Shown piece after piece: positions 1 through 7,387 of a stretch of DNA of 64,000 nucleotides. This DNA is from Litchfieldia sinesaloumensis (GTDB lineage: Bacteria > Bacillota > Bacilli > Bacillales > Bacillaceae_L), in contig NZ_LT732529.1 in assembly GCF_900156865.1 (NCBI RefSeq), positions 823,056-887,055 of the forward strand, given 5' to 3'. Every line of letters begins with the position of its first letter. The stretch's first letter is position 1. Under the pieces are notes generated by a model. The model was not told the DNA's origin, did not search any database, and saw nothing but the letters and a program-made list of their open reading frames with translations. A program made the position numbers and the translations under genes.

Positions 1-108
1 ACCACTCTAGATGGCAAGCCCTTAAATTTATTAACAGAAAACAGTGTCTTCGTTGCAAGACCGAATTTACATCAAGAAATTTTTTCGAACTTCTTAAAAA
101 GAAAATAA
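1..108 (+). CDS. suhB: C-terminal end of inositol monophosphatase family protein (partial)
   Basis: Only the last 35 codons are present, open from the first base to TAA at 106-108. The tail begins TTLDGKPLNLL and continues through SVFVARPNLHQEIF. This fits the C-terminal domain of SuhB/IMPase-family phosphatases, where a conserved glycine-rich turn ends in a 'DG' hairpin followed by a 'VAxP..H' segment. A suhB-like gene (yktC) lies a short distance upstream of ylaF-typA in B. subtilis, so synteny agrees. The catalytic metal-binding motifs lie outside the window, so activity cannot be judged. Confidence 0.7.
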   Translation, partial: TTLDGKPLNLLTENSVFVARPNLHQEIFSNFLKRK

Positions 109-143
109 ATCATTAAGAGCGTGGGAAGGCAAAAACAATGAGA

Positions 144-203
144 GCCTCGGCGAATCAGCACCCAGATTTTTTTTCGAGCACTTAAAAATCTGAGGCATCG
201 CCG
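144..203. repeat. Nested inverted repeat between suhB and ylaF
   Basis: Outer arms CGGCGA (148-153) and TCGCCG (198-203) enclose a perfect 9-bp stem, CAGATTTTT (163-171) with AAAAATCTG (184-192). It lies between two convergent genes and could fold from either strand. No T-run follows directly on either side, so it is not a textbook intrinsic terminator, although it may stop or stabilise both transcripts. Confidence 0.5.
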
Positions 204-212
204 GGGGTTAAC

Positions 213-245
213 TAACTTAACTCAGGTAAACTGAATTAAGTTAAA
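213..245. repeat. Inverted repeat at the 3' end of ylaF
   Basis: AACTTAACTCAG and CTGAATTAAGTT form a 12-bp stem with one mismatch around a short loop. It overlaps the ylaF stop codon, which is read on the minus strand. It may be a weak terminator or 3' stabiliser for ylaF. No clear U-tract follows. Confidence 0.4.
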
Positions 246-426
246 GTTTGCCATTCTCACGCATTTTTTTCTTTGTTGTAAATCCTAAACCTGTCACAAT
301 AATTACAGCAATAATAGACAGAATAATACCAAGGAGACTTCTTTCGCCAATCGCAACACCTATGAGCATAATACAAACCGCAGTTGCAATTGCAATGAGA
401 AGCATTGGGATGTTTACATTTTTCAT
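241..426 (-). CDS. ylaF: YlaF-like small membrane protein (DUF5325)
   Basis: A 61-residue protein with two hydrophobic segments, roughly residues 7-27 and 30-50, and a short basic C-terminus (KKKMRENGKL). It is predicted to be a two-helix inner-membrane protein of unknown function. A GGGG tract about nine bases before the ATG serves as ribosome binding site. It is divergent from typA, as ylaF is in B. subtilis, and size and position match YlaF. The identification rests on synteny, length and topology, not on a catalytic motif. Confidence 0.7.
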   Translation of the reverse strand: MKNVNIPMLLIAIATAVCIMLIGVAIGERSLLGIILSIIAVIIVTGLGFTTKKKMRENGKL

Positions 427-577
427 CTGGATGTGCCCCTTTCCATAATTATTTTACAGATAAATATGTATTATTTCTACTCTTTGGTATATAATGTTTG
501 AGTCTTTCATTTTTCAACAGTAAAAAAATGTAAAAAGTAAGATGTGTCCTTAAATTGATAGTAGGAGATGTGAAATA

Positions 578-2419
578 GTGGAAATACGTAATGACTTACG
601 AAATATAGCAATAATCGCTCACGTTGACCATGGTAAAACAACACTTGTTGATACAATGCTTCATCAATCAGGTACATTCCGTTCAAATGAACATGTAGAA
701 GAACGTGCAATGGATTCCAATGATATTGAACGTGAACGCGGAATAACAATATTAGCAAAAAATACAGCCATTAATTACAAAGGTACTCGTATTAATATCA
801 TGGATACGCCAGGACATGCTGACTTTGGAGGCGAAGTTGAGCGTATCATGAAAATGGTAGACGGTGTATTACTAGTTGTAGATGCTTATGAAGGTTGTAT
901 GCCACAAACTCGTTTTGTTTTGAAAAAAGCTTTGGAACAAAATCTTACACCAATCGTTGTTGTAAATAAAATTGACCGTGATTTTGCACGTCCTGAAGAG
1001 GTTGTTGATGAGGTAATTGATTTATTCATCGAACTAGATGCTTCTGAGGAACAATTAGAATTTCCGGTTGTGTACGCTTCTGCCATTAATGGAACAGCTA
1101 GTACAGACCCAAGTAAACAAGACGAGAACATGGAATCACTGTTTGACTGTATTGTTGAGAACATTCCTGCTCCTGTTGATAACAGTGAAGAACCATTGCA
1201 ATTCCAAGTTGCGCTTTTAGATTATAATGACTACGTTGGAAGAATAGGTATTGGTCGAGTTTTCAGAGGTACAATGCATGTTGGTCAACAGGTGGCCCTC
1301 ATGAAACTAGATGGTAGTGTAAAACAATTCCGTGTGACGAAAATCTTTGGCTTCTCCGGGTTGAAACGGATTGAAGTTCAAGAAGCAAAAGCAGGAGATC
1401 TAGTAGCGGTGTCGGGGATGGAGGATATAAATGTTGGTGAAACGGTTTGTCCGGTTGAACACCAAGATGCTCTACCAATTCTTCATATCGACGAACCAAC
1501 TTTACAAATGACGTTTTTAGTAAATAATAGCCCATTTGCTGGACGCGAAGGAAAATATATTACATCTCGTAAGATTGAAGAGCGCTTGCGTTCACAGCTT
1601 CAAACAGACGTAAGTTTGCGTGTAGATAACACGGATTCACCAGATGCATGGGTTGTATCCGGTCGCGGAGAACTACATTTATCAATATTAATCGAGAACA
1701 TGCGCCGTGAAGGATATGAGCTTCAAGTTTCTAAGCCAGAGGTTATTGTAAAAGAAATCGATGGTGTTCGTTGTGAGCCAGTTGAGCGAGTACAAATCGA
1801 TGTACCTGAAGAGCATACTGGTGCGATTATGGAATCACTTGGAGCTCGTAAAGGTGAGATGCTTGATATGATCAATAATGGGAATGGTCAAGTACGTCTA
1901 ATTTTTATGGTACCTGCACGAGGTCTAATCGGATATACAACTGAATTTTTAACATTAACAAGAGGATTCGGTATATTAAACCATACATTTGATAGTTACA
2001 AACCAATGGCTTCAGGTAATGTAGGTGGAAGAAGACAAGGGGTTTTAGTATCAATGGAGTCTGGCAAAGCGTCTCAATATGGGATTATGGGTGTTGAGGA
2101 CCGTGGTACGATTTTCGTTGAGCCAGGAACAGAGGTTTATGAGGGTATGATTGTTGGTGAACACACACGTGAGAATGACCTTACTGTTAATATAGTAAAA
2201 ATGAAACAAATGACAAATATGCGTTCCGCAAACAAGGACCAAACAACAACAATGAAAAAGCCACGCATAATGTCACTAGAAGAATCGCTTGAGTATTTAA
2301 ACGATGATGAATATTGTGAGGTAACACCCGAGTCAATTCGTTTACGTAAAAAGGTACTTGATAAAAATGAACGTGAAAAGGCAGCTAAGCGAAAAAAACT
2401 TGCTGAAGTTAATCAATAA
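578..2419 (+). CDS. typA: Ribosome-associated translational GTPase TypA/BipA
   Basis: A 613-residue EF-G-like GTPase. The P-loop AHVDHGKT is at residues 14-21, followed by switch [15 protein letters not shown] and the guanine-specificity motif NKID. Domains II, III and V follow, then the TypA-specific C-terminal domain. TypA binds the 70S ribosome and supports ribosome assembly and growth under stress such as cold. The GTG start at 578 sits after TAGGAG (562-567). Length matches the family (about 610 residues). A TATAAT hexamer at 490-495 is a candidate -10, but its -35 is poor. The gene is called ylaG in B. subtilis. Confidence 0.97.
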   Translation: MEIRNDLRNIAIIAHVDHGKTTLVDTMLHQSGTFRSNEHVEERAMDSNDIERERGITILAKNTAINYKGTRINIMDTPGHADFGGEVERIMKMVDGVLLVVDAYEGCMPQTRFVLKKALEQNLTPIVVVNKIDRDFARPEEVVDEVIDLFIELDASEEQLEFPVVYASAINGTASTDPSKQDENMESLFDCIVENIPAPVDNSEEPLQFQVALLDYNDYVGRIGIGRVFRGTMHVGQQVALMKLDGSVKQFRVTKIFGFSGLKRIEVQEAKAGDLVAVSGMEDINVGETVCPVEHQDALPILHIDEPTLQMTFLVNNSPFAGREGKYITSRKIEERLRSQLQTDVSLRVDNTDSPDAWVVSGRGELHLSILIENMRREGYELQVSKPEVIVKEIDGVRCEPVERVQIDVPEEHTGAIMESLGARKGEMLDMINNGNGQVRLIFMVPARGLIGYTTEFLTLTRGFGILNHTFDSYKPMASGNVGGRRQGVLVSMESGKASQYGIMGVEDRGTIFVEPGTEVYEGMIVGEHTRENDLTVNIVKMKQMTNMRSANKDQTTTMKKPRIMSLEESLEYLNDDEYCEVTPESIRLRKKVLDKNEREKAAKRKKLAEVNQ

Positions 2420-2448
2420 TGTTGTGAACCTTGTCCCTTTCTGATACT

Positions 2449-2622
2449 TTAACTTTATACAGCAAAAATGCATAAAACCTTATGTGGATTGTTATTGAAG
2501 TTTGCGCTTCACTCGGATTTCAAAACCTAGCTGTATAAAGTTAAGCCTTGGCAGATTACTCATTATTTTTCAAGGAATTCTTCGAGTAAACACGAAATGA
2601 TTTGGGAGTAAATCACCAAGGC
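2449..2622. other. Multi-hairpin structured element between typA and ylaH
   Basis: Two abutting long-range helices. Helix A pairs a perfect 15-bp repeat, 2449-2463 with 2530-2544. Helix B pairs GCCTTGG (2545-2551) with CCAAGGC (2616-2622). Inside A lie CATA/TATG (2471-2474, 2481-2484) and TGAAG/CTTCA (2496-2500, 2507-2511). Inside B lie TTACTC/GAGTAA (2556-2561, 2584-2589) and TGATTT/AAATCA (2598-2603, 2610-2615). Each helix therefore closes a possible three-way junction. This could be a structured 5' leader of ylaH, an independent RNA, or the remains of a short inverted-repeat element. I recognise no known riboswitch consensus. Confidence 0.5.
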
Positions 2623-2665
2623 GCATTGGTTTTATGAGAAAGTGGAGAAGGAGGGGTATGATATT

Positions 2666-2971
2666 ATGGATGTCTATGAACAGATGTGGCCAATTGCAAA
2701 AGTAATATATAGCTCAACATCACCTAATGTTGGTGCAAATATATTGTATTTTGTCTTGTTAATCCTATCAATCATCGTTTTTCGATTAGGGTTTGCGCAA
2801 AAACTGCCTCTGTTAAAAAATGTTTTAATCTATATTTTTCTTGCTATAGGCTGTACAATTTTAACCTTTTTGGGTGCATTTTTACCAATTGCAGAGGGAT
2901 TAGCGATTACCGCTCTTATACTAATTATATATAAAATTCGACTTCATCAAAGAAAGAGAACAGAAGCGTAA
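2666..2971 (+). CDS. ylaH: YlaH-like membrane protein
   Basis: A 101-residue protein beginning MDVYEQMWPIAKVIY, with three hydrophobic segments (roughly residues 25-43, 52-70 and 73-90) and a basic tail RLHQRKRTEA. I place the start at the ATG at 2666. The ribosome binding site AAGGAGGGG (2648-2656) stands nine bases before it and lies inside the longer reading frame that opens with GTG at 2642, so that upstream start is unlikely. The family is conserved in Bacillaceae, is an integral membrane protein, and has no known function. It follows typA at the same place as in B. subtilis. Confidence 0.75.
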   Translation: MDVYEQMWPIAKVIYSSTSPNVGANILYFVLLILSIIVFRLGFAQKLPLLKNVLIYIFLAIGCTILTFLGAFLPIAEGLAITALILIIYKIRLHQRKRTEA

Positions 2972-2991
2972 TAATATAAGGGGGTAATCTT

Positions 2992-3276
2992 ATGAAATCA
3001 TTACAGGATGCGATTTATAATTGGTTAACGATAAAAATTGTTGCCGAAGCAAGACCAGATGACAAAGCCGCATGGGAAACGTTTGAGCTGTTTGAGGATA
3101 TTTTAATAAATGAGTTTAAACTCAAAGATATTGAAATTAAAAAAGACGAAGTCATGTACCTTGTTACTTATAATGTAGATAGTGAAGAGAAAAGGGTGAG
3201 ATTCCCTACAGAGTTAATTGAAGTTATGCATGATCAAATTCAAGAACATCCTGAGAGATACGAGAATTACGAATGA
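2992..3276 (+). CDS. Conserved small protein of unknown function
   Basis: A 94-residue acidic, soluble-looking protein with no signal peptide or membrane segment. It starts at ATG 2992 behind a GGGGG tract (AAGGGGGTAATCTT). I do not recognise a family. The pattern looks mixed helix and strand, with a DxEIKKDEV stretch in the middle and an acidic, proline-containing end. It lies 20 bases behind ylaH on the same strand and is closed by a strong terminator, so the two are probably co-transcribed. Confidence 0.7.
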   Translation: MKSLQDAIYNWLTIKIVAEARPDDKAAWETFELFEDILINEFKLKDIEIKKDEVMYLVTYNVDSEEKRVRFPTELIEVMHDQIQEHPERYENYE

Positions 3277-3306
3277 AAAAAGCCGAGCATATTAGCTCGG
3301 CTTTTT
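3277..3306. terminator. Bidirectional intrinsic terminator
   Basis: AAAAAGCCGAGC and GCTCGGCTTTTT form a perfect 12-bp stem with a 6-base loop. A-tract and T-tract flank it on opposite sides, so it can serve the rightward ylaH operon and the leftward ylaI. Confidence 0.9.
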
Positions 3307-3346
3307 TAATAATGTCGCGCTTTTTAGGAGCGAACGACATGTTAAG

Positions 3347-3550
3347 TTACCACCAATCATCATCGGTCTTCTTTTTGCGGTAAAGTTTAAATTTATTTGT
3401 TGCAATACGTTCGTTCGTTCTTTTTTCTATACGATCATGACATTCTTGGCACATATATGTATGTATAGGGCGATTTCTAAGTCTTTTTGCGAGGCTTGAT
3501 TCGTCCTCGATTTCCTCAATTTTATCACAGATTACACATTTTACTTTCAT
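3347..3550 (-). CDS. ylaI: YlaI family small zinc-finger-like protein (DUF2197)
   Basis: A 67-residue basic protein with two CxxC knuckles (CVIC near residue 5 and CQEC near residue 34), a spacing suggesting one zinc site. The C-terminus is lysine-rich and ends DDDWW. Its function is unknown; nucleic-acid binding is only an inference from the zinc knuckles and basic charge. The start ATG lies after GAGGGG on the minus strand. Size, strand and position between ylaH and ylaJ match YlaI of B. subtilis. Confidence 0.8.
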   Translation of the reverse strand: MKVKCVICDKIEEIEDESSLAKRLRNRPIHTYMCQECHDRIEKRTNERIATNKFKLYRKKKTDDDWW

Positions 3551-3708
3551 TGTTTTGGACCCCTCAAATAATTGTCTATTATCTTTTTTTGGTGGCTAGT
3601 TCCAGACGCATTCGGCCTTTCATAAGGAAATCACTTCGGTAGGTAAAAGGACAACCTTCTTGAGAGCTTGTCTTATATTTGTCGCCGATATGCGGTCGCC
3701 ATGCCCTT
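3551..3708 (-). ncRNA. Long GC-rich 5' leader or small RNA upstream of ylaI
   Basis: Between a near-consensus minus-strand promoter and ylaI lies about 158 nt of untranslated sequence that is clearly richer in G+C than neighbouring intergenic DNA. It can form several short helices, including GACAA/TTGTC around 3652-3674 and AAGG/CCTT pairings near 3620-3635. It matches no riboswitch consensus I can recall. It could be a cis-regulatory leader of ylaI or a separate small RNA. No strong intrinsic terminator is visible before ylaI. Confidence 0.35.
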
Positions 3709-3714
3709 TTTTCT

Positions 3715-3744
3715 ATTATACAACATTACATACTTTTCTGACAA
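3715..3744 (-). promoter_or_regulatory. Sigma-A-like promoter for the ylaI leader
   Basis: On the minus strand TTGTCA (3739-3744) is followed after 18 bases by a perfect TATAAT (3715-3720). Transcription would start near 3708 and run leftward into ylaI. Confidence 0.65.
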
Positions 3745-3819
3745 AGTTTGTCTTTTCGGAGAATGAAAGTTAGCGTAAAAATGGGATTAAAAATCGTTTT
3801 ACCACAAAAACAAATAAAT

Positions 3820-3849
3820 AAGCAGTACGAGAAAAACTTCGTACTGCTT
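3820..3849 (-). terminator. Terminator of ylaJ
   Basis: AAGCAGTACGA and TCGTACTGCTT form a perfect 11-bp stem with an 8-base loop. On the minus strand it is followed by a T-rich stretch. It begins only nine bases after the ylaJ stop codon. Confidence 0.8.
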
Positions 3850-3857
3850 GTAGCACA

Positions 3858-4454
3858 CTATTTATCCATATTTTTATTTGATTGATCCTGTTGTTCTTTA
3901 TCGATTTTCTGTTCCTCTTTCTTGTTGAGTTGGCTGTCGTTTGATTTTGTTGGCTCTGTATTTTGATTATCAATTATATCATTCGGGATATCTGGGACTA
4001 ATCTGCCAACAACCTGTGCTAATTCGTCTAAAATTCCTGTAACAGGTCGTCCGTCTTCAATTTCCTTCCTCATTTGTTTTAAACGCTCGAATGTATCAGG
4101 ATCAGCAACTACGATTGCTTTTGCACCATATGGGTCATGCGCCAAACTCTCGGTAACGGAATATTTAATAGTTTGCACTCTTGAACGATCTAACTTAGCG
4201 TTAACATCGATTCCAACTACTGCAAATTTTCCAAGCACAACTGCAGTTGCATCATTAACATTTGGGACACTACTGGCTAACTCCACAAGGTGGCTAGCGA
4301 TTTCTTGACCTGTTTTTCGGTCTACATGGTTATCAACTGTATCTTGAACCTTCACACGAGTATCTTTTTCATTTTCTCCCGCATTATTTGTTGCTCCACA
4401 ACCAGAAACAATAAAAATTATACTTAAGAACAGAAGGATAAATATATTTCTCAC
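3858..4454 (-). CDS. ylaJ: YhcN/YlaJ family sporulation lipoprotein
   Basis: A 198-residue lipoprotein. The hydrophobic signal ends in the lipobox VSGC, with the lipidated cysteine at residue 19. The central part, roughly residues 45-150, carries the YhcN/YlaJ pattern 'NVNDATAVVLGKFAVVGIDV', and the tail is polar and rich in K, Q and E. Family members are spore membrane lipoproteins linked to germination. It starts at GTG 4454 after AGGAGG. The low-complexity tail is poorly conserved in this family. Confidence 0.88.
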   Translation of the reverse strand: MRNIFILLFLSIIFIVSGCGATNNAGENEKDTRVKVQDTVDNHVDRKTGQEIASHLVELASSVPNVNDATAVVLGKFAVVGIDVNAKLDRSRVQTIKYSVTESLAHDPYGAKAIVVADPDTFERLKQMRKEIEDGRPVTGILDELAQVVGRLVPDIPNDIIDNQNTEPTKSNDSQLNKKEEQKIDKEQQDQSNKNMDK

Positions 4455-4678
4455 CGTTTTGCCTCCTATCGTTCAATATGTTTTCTTCTATTATTGTTTA
4501 ATTATTCTTCTATCTTTATTCATCCAGACATATATTTTTATCAAAGGTCGTCCTTACTCGAACAAAAAAAGGATTGACTAATATAATAAAATAGGATGAT
4601 CAAAAAAATTCACACGATTGGATAACCTGTTTCACTCCTAAAACAAATATGAAACCGACCTGAGTAGGAGGCGTGATT

Positions 4679-6007
4679 TTGGGGAAAATTTATGTATTAG
4701 ACACAAATGTATTACTGCAAGATCCTAGGGCAATATTTTCATTCGACGATAATGAGGTTGTAATACCAGCTGTAGTCTTAGAAGAGGTAGACTCAAAAAA
4801 ACGTTATATGGATGAAATAGGTAGAAATGCGAGGCAAGTTTCAAAACTCATTGATAACCTAAGACAAACTGGGAAACTGCATGAGAAAATACAGCTAGAA
4901 ACTGGTGGGAGTATCAGGATTGAATTGAATCATCGCTCATTTCATGAATTACAAGATATCTTCGTAGAAAAAACAAATGATAATCGAATCTTGGCGGTTG
5001 CCAAAAATCTCTCATTAGAAGAACAATCAAAAGAAGACGGGAAACAGGTAATATTAATTAGCAAGGATGCATTAGTTCGTGTGAAAGCTGATGCGTTAGG
5101 ATTACAATCTGAAGATTTTCTAAATGATCGTGTTGTTGAGGTTGACCATATATATTCGGGGTACCTCGAGATTTATATAAACCGTAATCTTCTTGATCTC
5201 TTTTATGAAAAAGGTGAACTTCACGTAACAGAATTAGTGAACCACCCATTTTATCCAAATCAATTTATTTTATTGAAAGATGCCTTAGGTGGTTCCTCAT
5301 CTGCAATTGGAATCGTCGATATGACAGGAAAAGTTGTAAGAAAGCTTCATTTCAAACAGGATCATATATGGGGAATTAAGCCGAGAAATGTTCAACAAAC
5401 GATGGCTTTTGAATTATTATTACGTAATGATATTCCACTCGTTACGCTAATTGGTAAGGCTGGGACAGGAAAGACATTATTAGCTTTAGCAGCAGGACTC
5501 ATGCAAACAGAGGATTTAGGGCAATATAAGAAACTATTAGTTGCACGCCCTATTGTCCCGGTCGGTAAAGATATCGGGTTCTTACCTGGAGAAAAACAGG
5601 AAAAGCTTAGACCTTGGATGCAGCCGATTTACGATAATCTCGAGTATTTATTTAATACAAAAAAACCCGGAGAACTAGATGCGATATTAGCTGGAATGGG
5701 GTCGATTGAAGTAGAGGCCCTAACTTATATTCGTGGCAGAAGCATCCCAGAGCAGTTTATCATAATCGACGAGGCACAAAATTTAACCAAGCATGAGGTA
5801 AAGACGATACTTACGAGAGTAGGGGAAAGAAGTAAAATCGTGTTTATGGGGGATACTGAACAAATCGACCATCCATACCTTGATGAATACAATAATGGAT
5901 TAACATACGTTGTAGAGAAGTTTAAGGACCAAAAGATAGCTGGGCATATTCGATTAGTAAAGGGAGAAAGGTCTGGTCTTGCTCAATTAGCTGCAGACTT
6001 ATTATAA
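4679..6007 (+). CDS. ylaK: PIN domain plus PhoH-like ATPase
   Basis: A 442-residue protein. The N-terminal PIN nuclease-like domain opens MGKIYVLDTN with its first acidic residue at D8. A C-terminal PhoH-type ATPase has Walker A GKAGTGKT near residue 260 and Walker B FIIIDEAQN. Such PhoH2-like proteins couple RNA helicase-like ATPase activity with a ribonuclease domain; the B. subtilis function is not well defined. I choose TTG 4679: TAGGAGG (4665-4671) lies seven bases upstream, whereas the in-frame GTG at 4673 would nearly abut it. Confidence 0.9.
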   Translation: MGKIYVLDTNVLLQDPRAIFSFDDNEVVIPAVVLEEVDSKKRYMDEIGRNARQVSKLIDNLRQTGKLHEKIQLETGGSIRIELNHRSFHELQDIFVEKTNDNRILAVAKNLSLEEQSKEDGKQVILISKDALVRVKADALGLQSEDFLNDRVVEVDHIYSGYLEIYINRNLLDLFYEKGELHVTELVNHPFYPNQFILLKDALGGSSSAIGIVDMTGKVVRKLHFKQDHIWGIKPRNVQQTMAFELLLRNDIPLVTLIGKAGTGKTLLALAAGLMQTEDLGQYKKLLVARPIVPVGKDIGFLPGEKQEKLRPWMQPIYDNLEYLFNTKKPGELDAILAGMGSIEVEALTYIRGRSIPEQFIIIDEAQNLTKHEVKTILTRVGERSKIVFMGDTEQIDHPYLDEYNNGLTYVVEKFKDQKIAGHIRLVKGERSGLAQLAADLL

Positions 6008-6014
6008 ATCTAGT

Positions 6015-6057
6015 AAAGCCTGTCACTTTTATCGAATTGAGGAAGGTGACAGGCTTT
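6015..6057. terminator. Terminator between convergent ylaK and ylaL
   Basis: AAAGCCTGTCAC (6015-6026) and GTGACAGGCTTT (6046-6057) form a perfect 12-bp stem with a 19-base loop just after the ylaK stop. The T-run is short in both directions. A second small hairpin, CGAAGG/CCTTCG, lies at about 6070-6089. Confidence 0.65.
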
Positions 6058-6118
6058 ATTCTACTGACTGCGAAGGCATCCAACCCTTCGATGTTAATAG
6101 CACTAGTGTTATTTAAAT

Positions 6119-6616
6119 TTATTCAATGATAAAACGGGTAATATTTTTTACAGGGTTATCGCGGTTGGAGCCATCGCCGAAATAAAAATGTACTGGACCA
6201 TCTTCACGCAATGGCTTTCCTTTGATGGAGAAACCAAGAACAGCGTCATATGCTTTACTAAGTGGAACAACCGTTTGCCCATCCTGTTGTATGATTTTTA
6301 GACTAGTTGCTTCATCTGATGGTTCTGCATTATTAATAAAATCACGAAATGGAATCCCAAATGTTCCAGTTAATGCTTTTTCTTTTATAAACTTTTTCTC
6401 AGACTTCAATGTAGGAGGATAAATGGCACCTTCTCGGATTTCTCGATCCCAATGTTGAGAAACCGATTTTGTGTACTCAGTTAAATCTTCTGTTAGGGTT
6501 TGTTTTGAATCGAAATATGTAAGTAAATCTACCCTACGATCATCAAAAATCCACACACTTGGATCAAGTGTAATAGTATACTTTGTCATTCCTTCAATCA
6601 TAATAATTGATTCCAT
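6119..6616 (-). CDS. ylaL: YlaL-like protein of unknown function
   Basis: A 165-residue soluble protein beginning MESIIMIEGMTKYTITLDPSVWIFDDR. I place the start at ATG 6616; a GTG immediately before it (6619) is an equally good choice behind AAAGGA. The frame stays open further upstream, but that extension has no ribosome binding site and looks non-coding. The middle has 'FGIPFRDFI' and the end 'HFYFGDGSN'. No signal peptide, membrane helix or catalytic motif is obvious. Name and placement rest on synteny with B. subtilis ylaL, convergent with ylaK. Confidence 0.75.
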   Translation of the reverse strand: MESIIMIEGMTKYTITLDPSVWIFDDRRVDLLTYFDSKQTLTEDLTEYTKSVSQHWDREIREGAIYPPTLKSEKKFIKEKALTGTFGIPFRDFINNAEPSDEATSLKIIQQDGQTVVPLSKAYDAVLGFSIKGKPLREDGPVHFYFGDGSNRDNPVKNITRFIIE

Positions 6617-6870
6617 CACTAAATCATTCCTTTCAACCATATTATAGATGTTTTGAAACGTAATAGAAAGTATAGGTTTTACTATAACTAATTTGAAGCC
6701 ACAAGATATCGTGTCCTTTTGTCTATGCTTTGTAAGGAGTAACGCCAATCTTGTGTTACATTTATATCAAAGAATACTAGTCTTATCTATTTATTCTTGC
6801 AATTTTACTATATACAGGTTAATATTTATAGATAGGATTAGGTATCGCTTCTGAACGGAGGGGTTATGAA

Positions 6871-7152
6871 TTGACTTCAGAGATTTCGGTGAATCATCGT
6901 GAAAAAGCATTGTCGCTATTACAAGCTGACGCTGAAAAAATATTAAAACTTATTAAGGTTCAAATGGATAATCTAACAATGCCTCAATGTCCTCTATATG
7001 AAGAAGTACTTGATACGCAAATGTTTGGATTATCACGGGAAATCGATTTTGCAGTAAGATTAGGATTAATAGAGGGGCTTGAAGGTAAAGAGCTTATCTC
7101 AAAACTTGAGCGTGAATTATCCGTTCTTCATGAAGCTTCGACCCGTAAATAG
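6871..7152 (+). CDS. ylaN: YlaN family protein, linked to Fur and iron homeostasis
   Basis: A 93-residue helical protein with the family segments [14 protein letters not shown] and [30 protein letters not shown]. YlaN of B. subtilis and S. aureus has been described as an Fe(II)-binding protein that interacts with Fur and is needed in low iron. It starts with TTG 6871, seven bases after CGGAGGGG; an upstream ATG in another frame stops after two codons. It sits just before ftsW and is closed by its own terminator. Confidence 0.93.
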   Translation: MTSEISVNHREKALSLLQADAEKILKLIKVQMDNLTMPQCPLYEEVLDTQMFGLSREIDFAVRLGLIEGLEGKELISKLERELSVLHEASTRK

Positions 7153-7171
7153 GTAATTAATAAATCCATCC

Positions 7172-7213
7172 AACTCAAATTAACCTTCATACAGGCTAAT
7201 TTGAGTTTTTTTA
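7172..7213 (+). terminator. Terminator of ylaN
   Basis: AACTCAAATTA and TAATTTGAGTT form a perfect 11-bp stem with a 14-base loop, followed by a run of T. Confidence 0.88.
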
Positions 7214-7320
7214 TAAACGTGGTTTACCCTTTATCCTCTATACAGTATTTTTATATAAAGGATTTGAACTTTACAAAACGTGTTTAAACTATTAGTAGGT
7301 TTAAAGAATTGAAGATTTGT

Positions 7321-7351
7321 TTCGACAAGAACCGAAAAAATATTGTACAAT
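7321..7351 (+). promoter_or_regulatory. Putative ftsW promoter overlapping a Spo0A box
   Basis: TCGACA (7322-7327, five of six matches to the sigma-A -35) is followed after 18 bases by TACAAT (7346-7351). The -35 lies inside TTCGACA (7321-7327), the exact complement of the Spo0A core TGTCGAA. The ftsW start codon is 36 bases past the -10. Spo0A control is an inference from the motif. Confidence 0.55.
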
Positions 7352-7387
7352 AAATAATTATACCTTGTAATTAGAGGAAGATGTCCA

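Noticed and set aside
3770-3973. A 67-codon minus-strand frame overlapping the end of ylaJ
   Set aside because: It reads the ylaJ tail and its terminator in another frame and has no ribosome binding site.
6617-6748. N-terminal extension of ylaL to a start at 6748
   Set aside because: There is no ribosome binding site at the far start, the sequence is unlike a conserved N-terminus, and a good start exists at 6616-6619.
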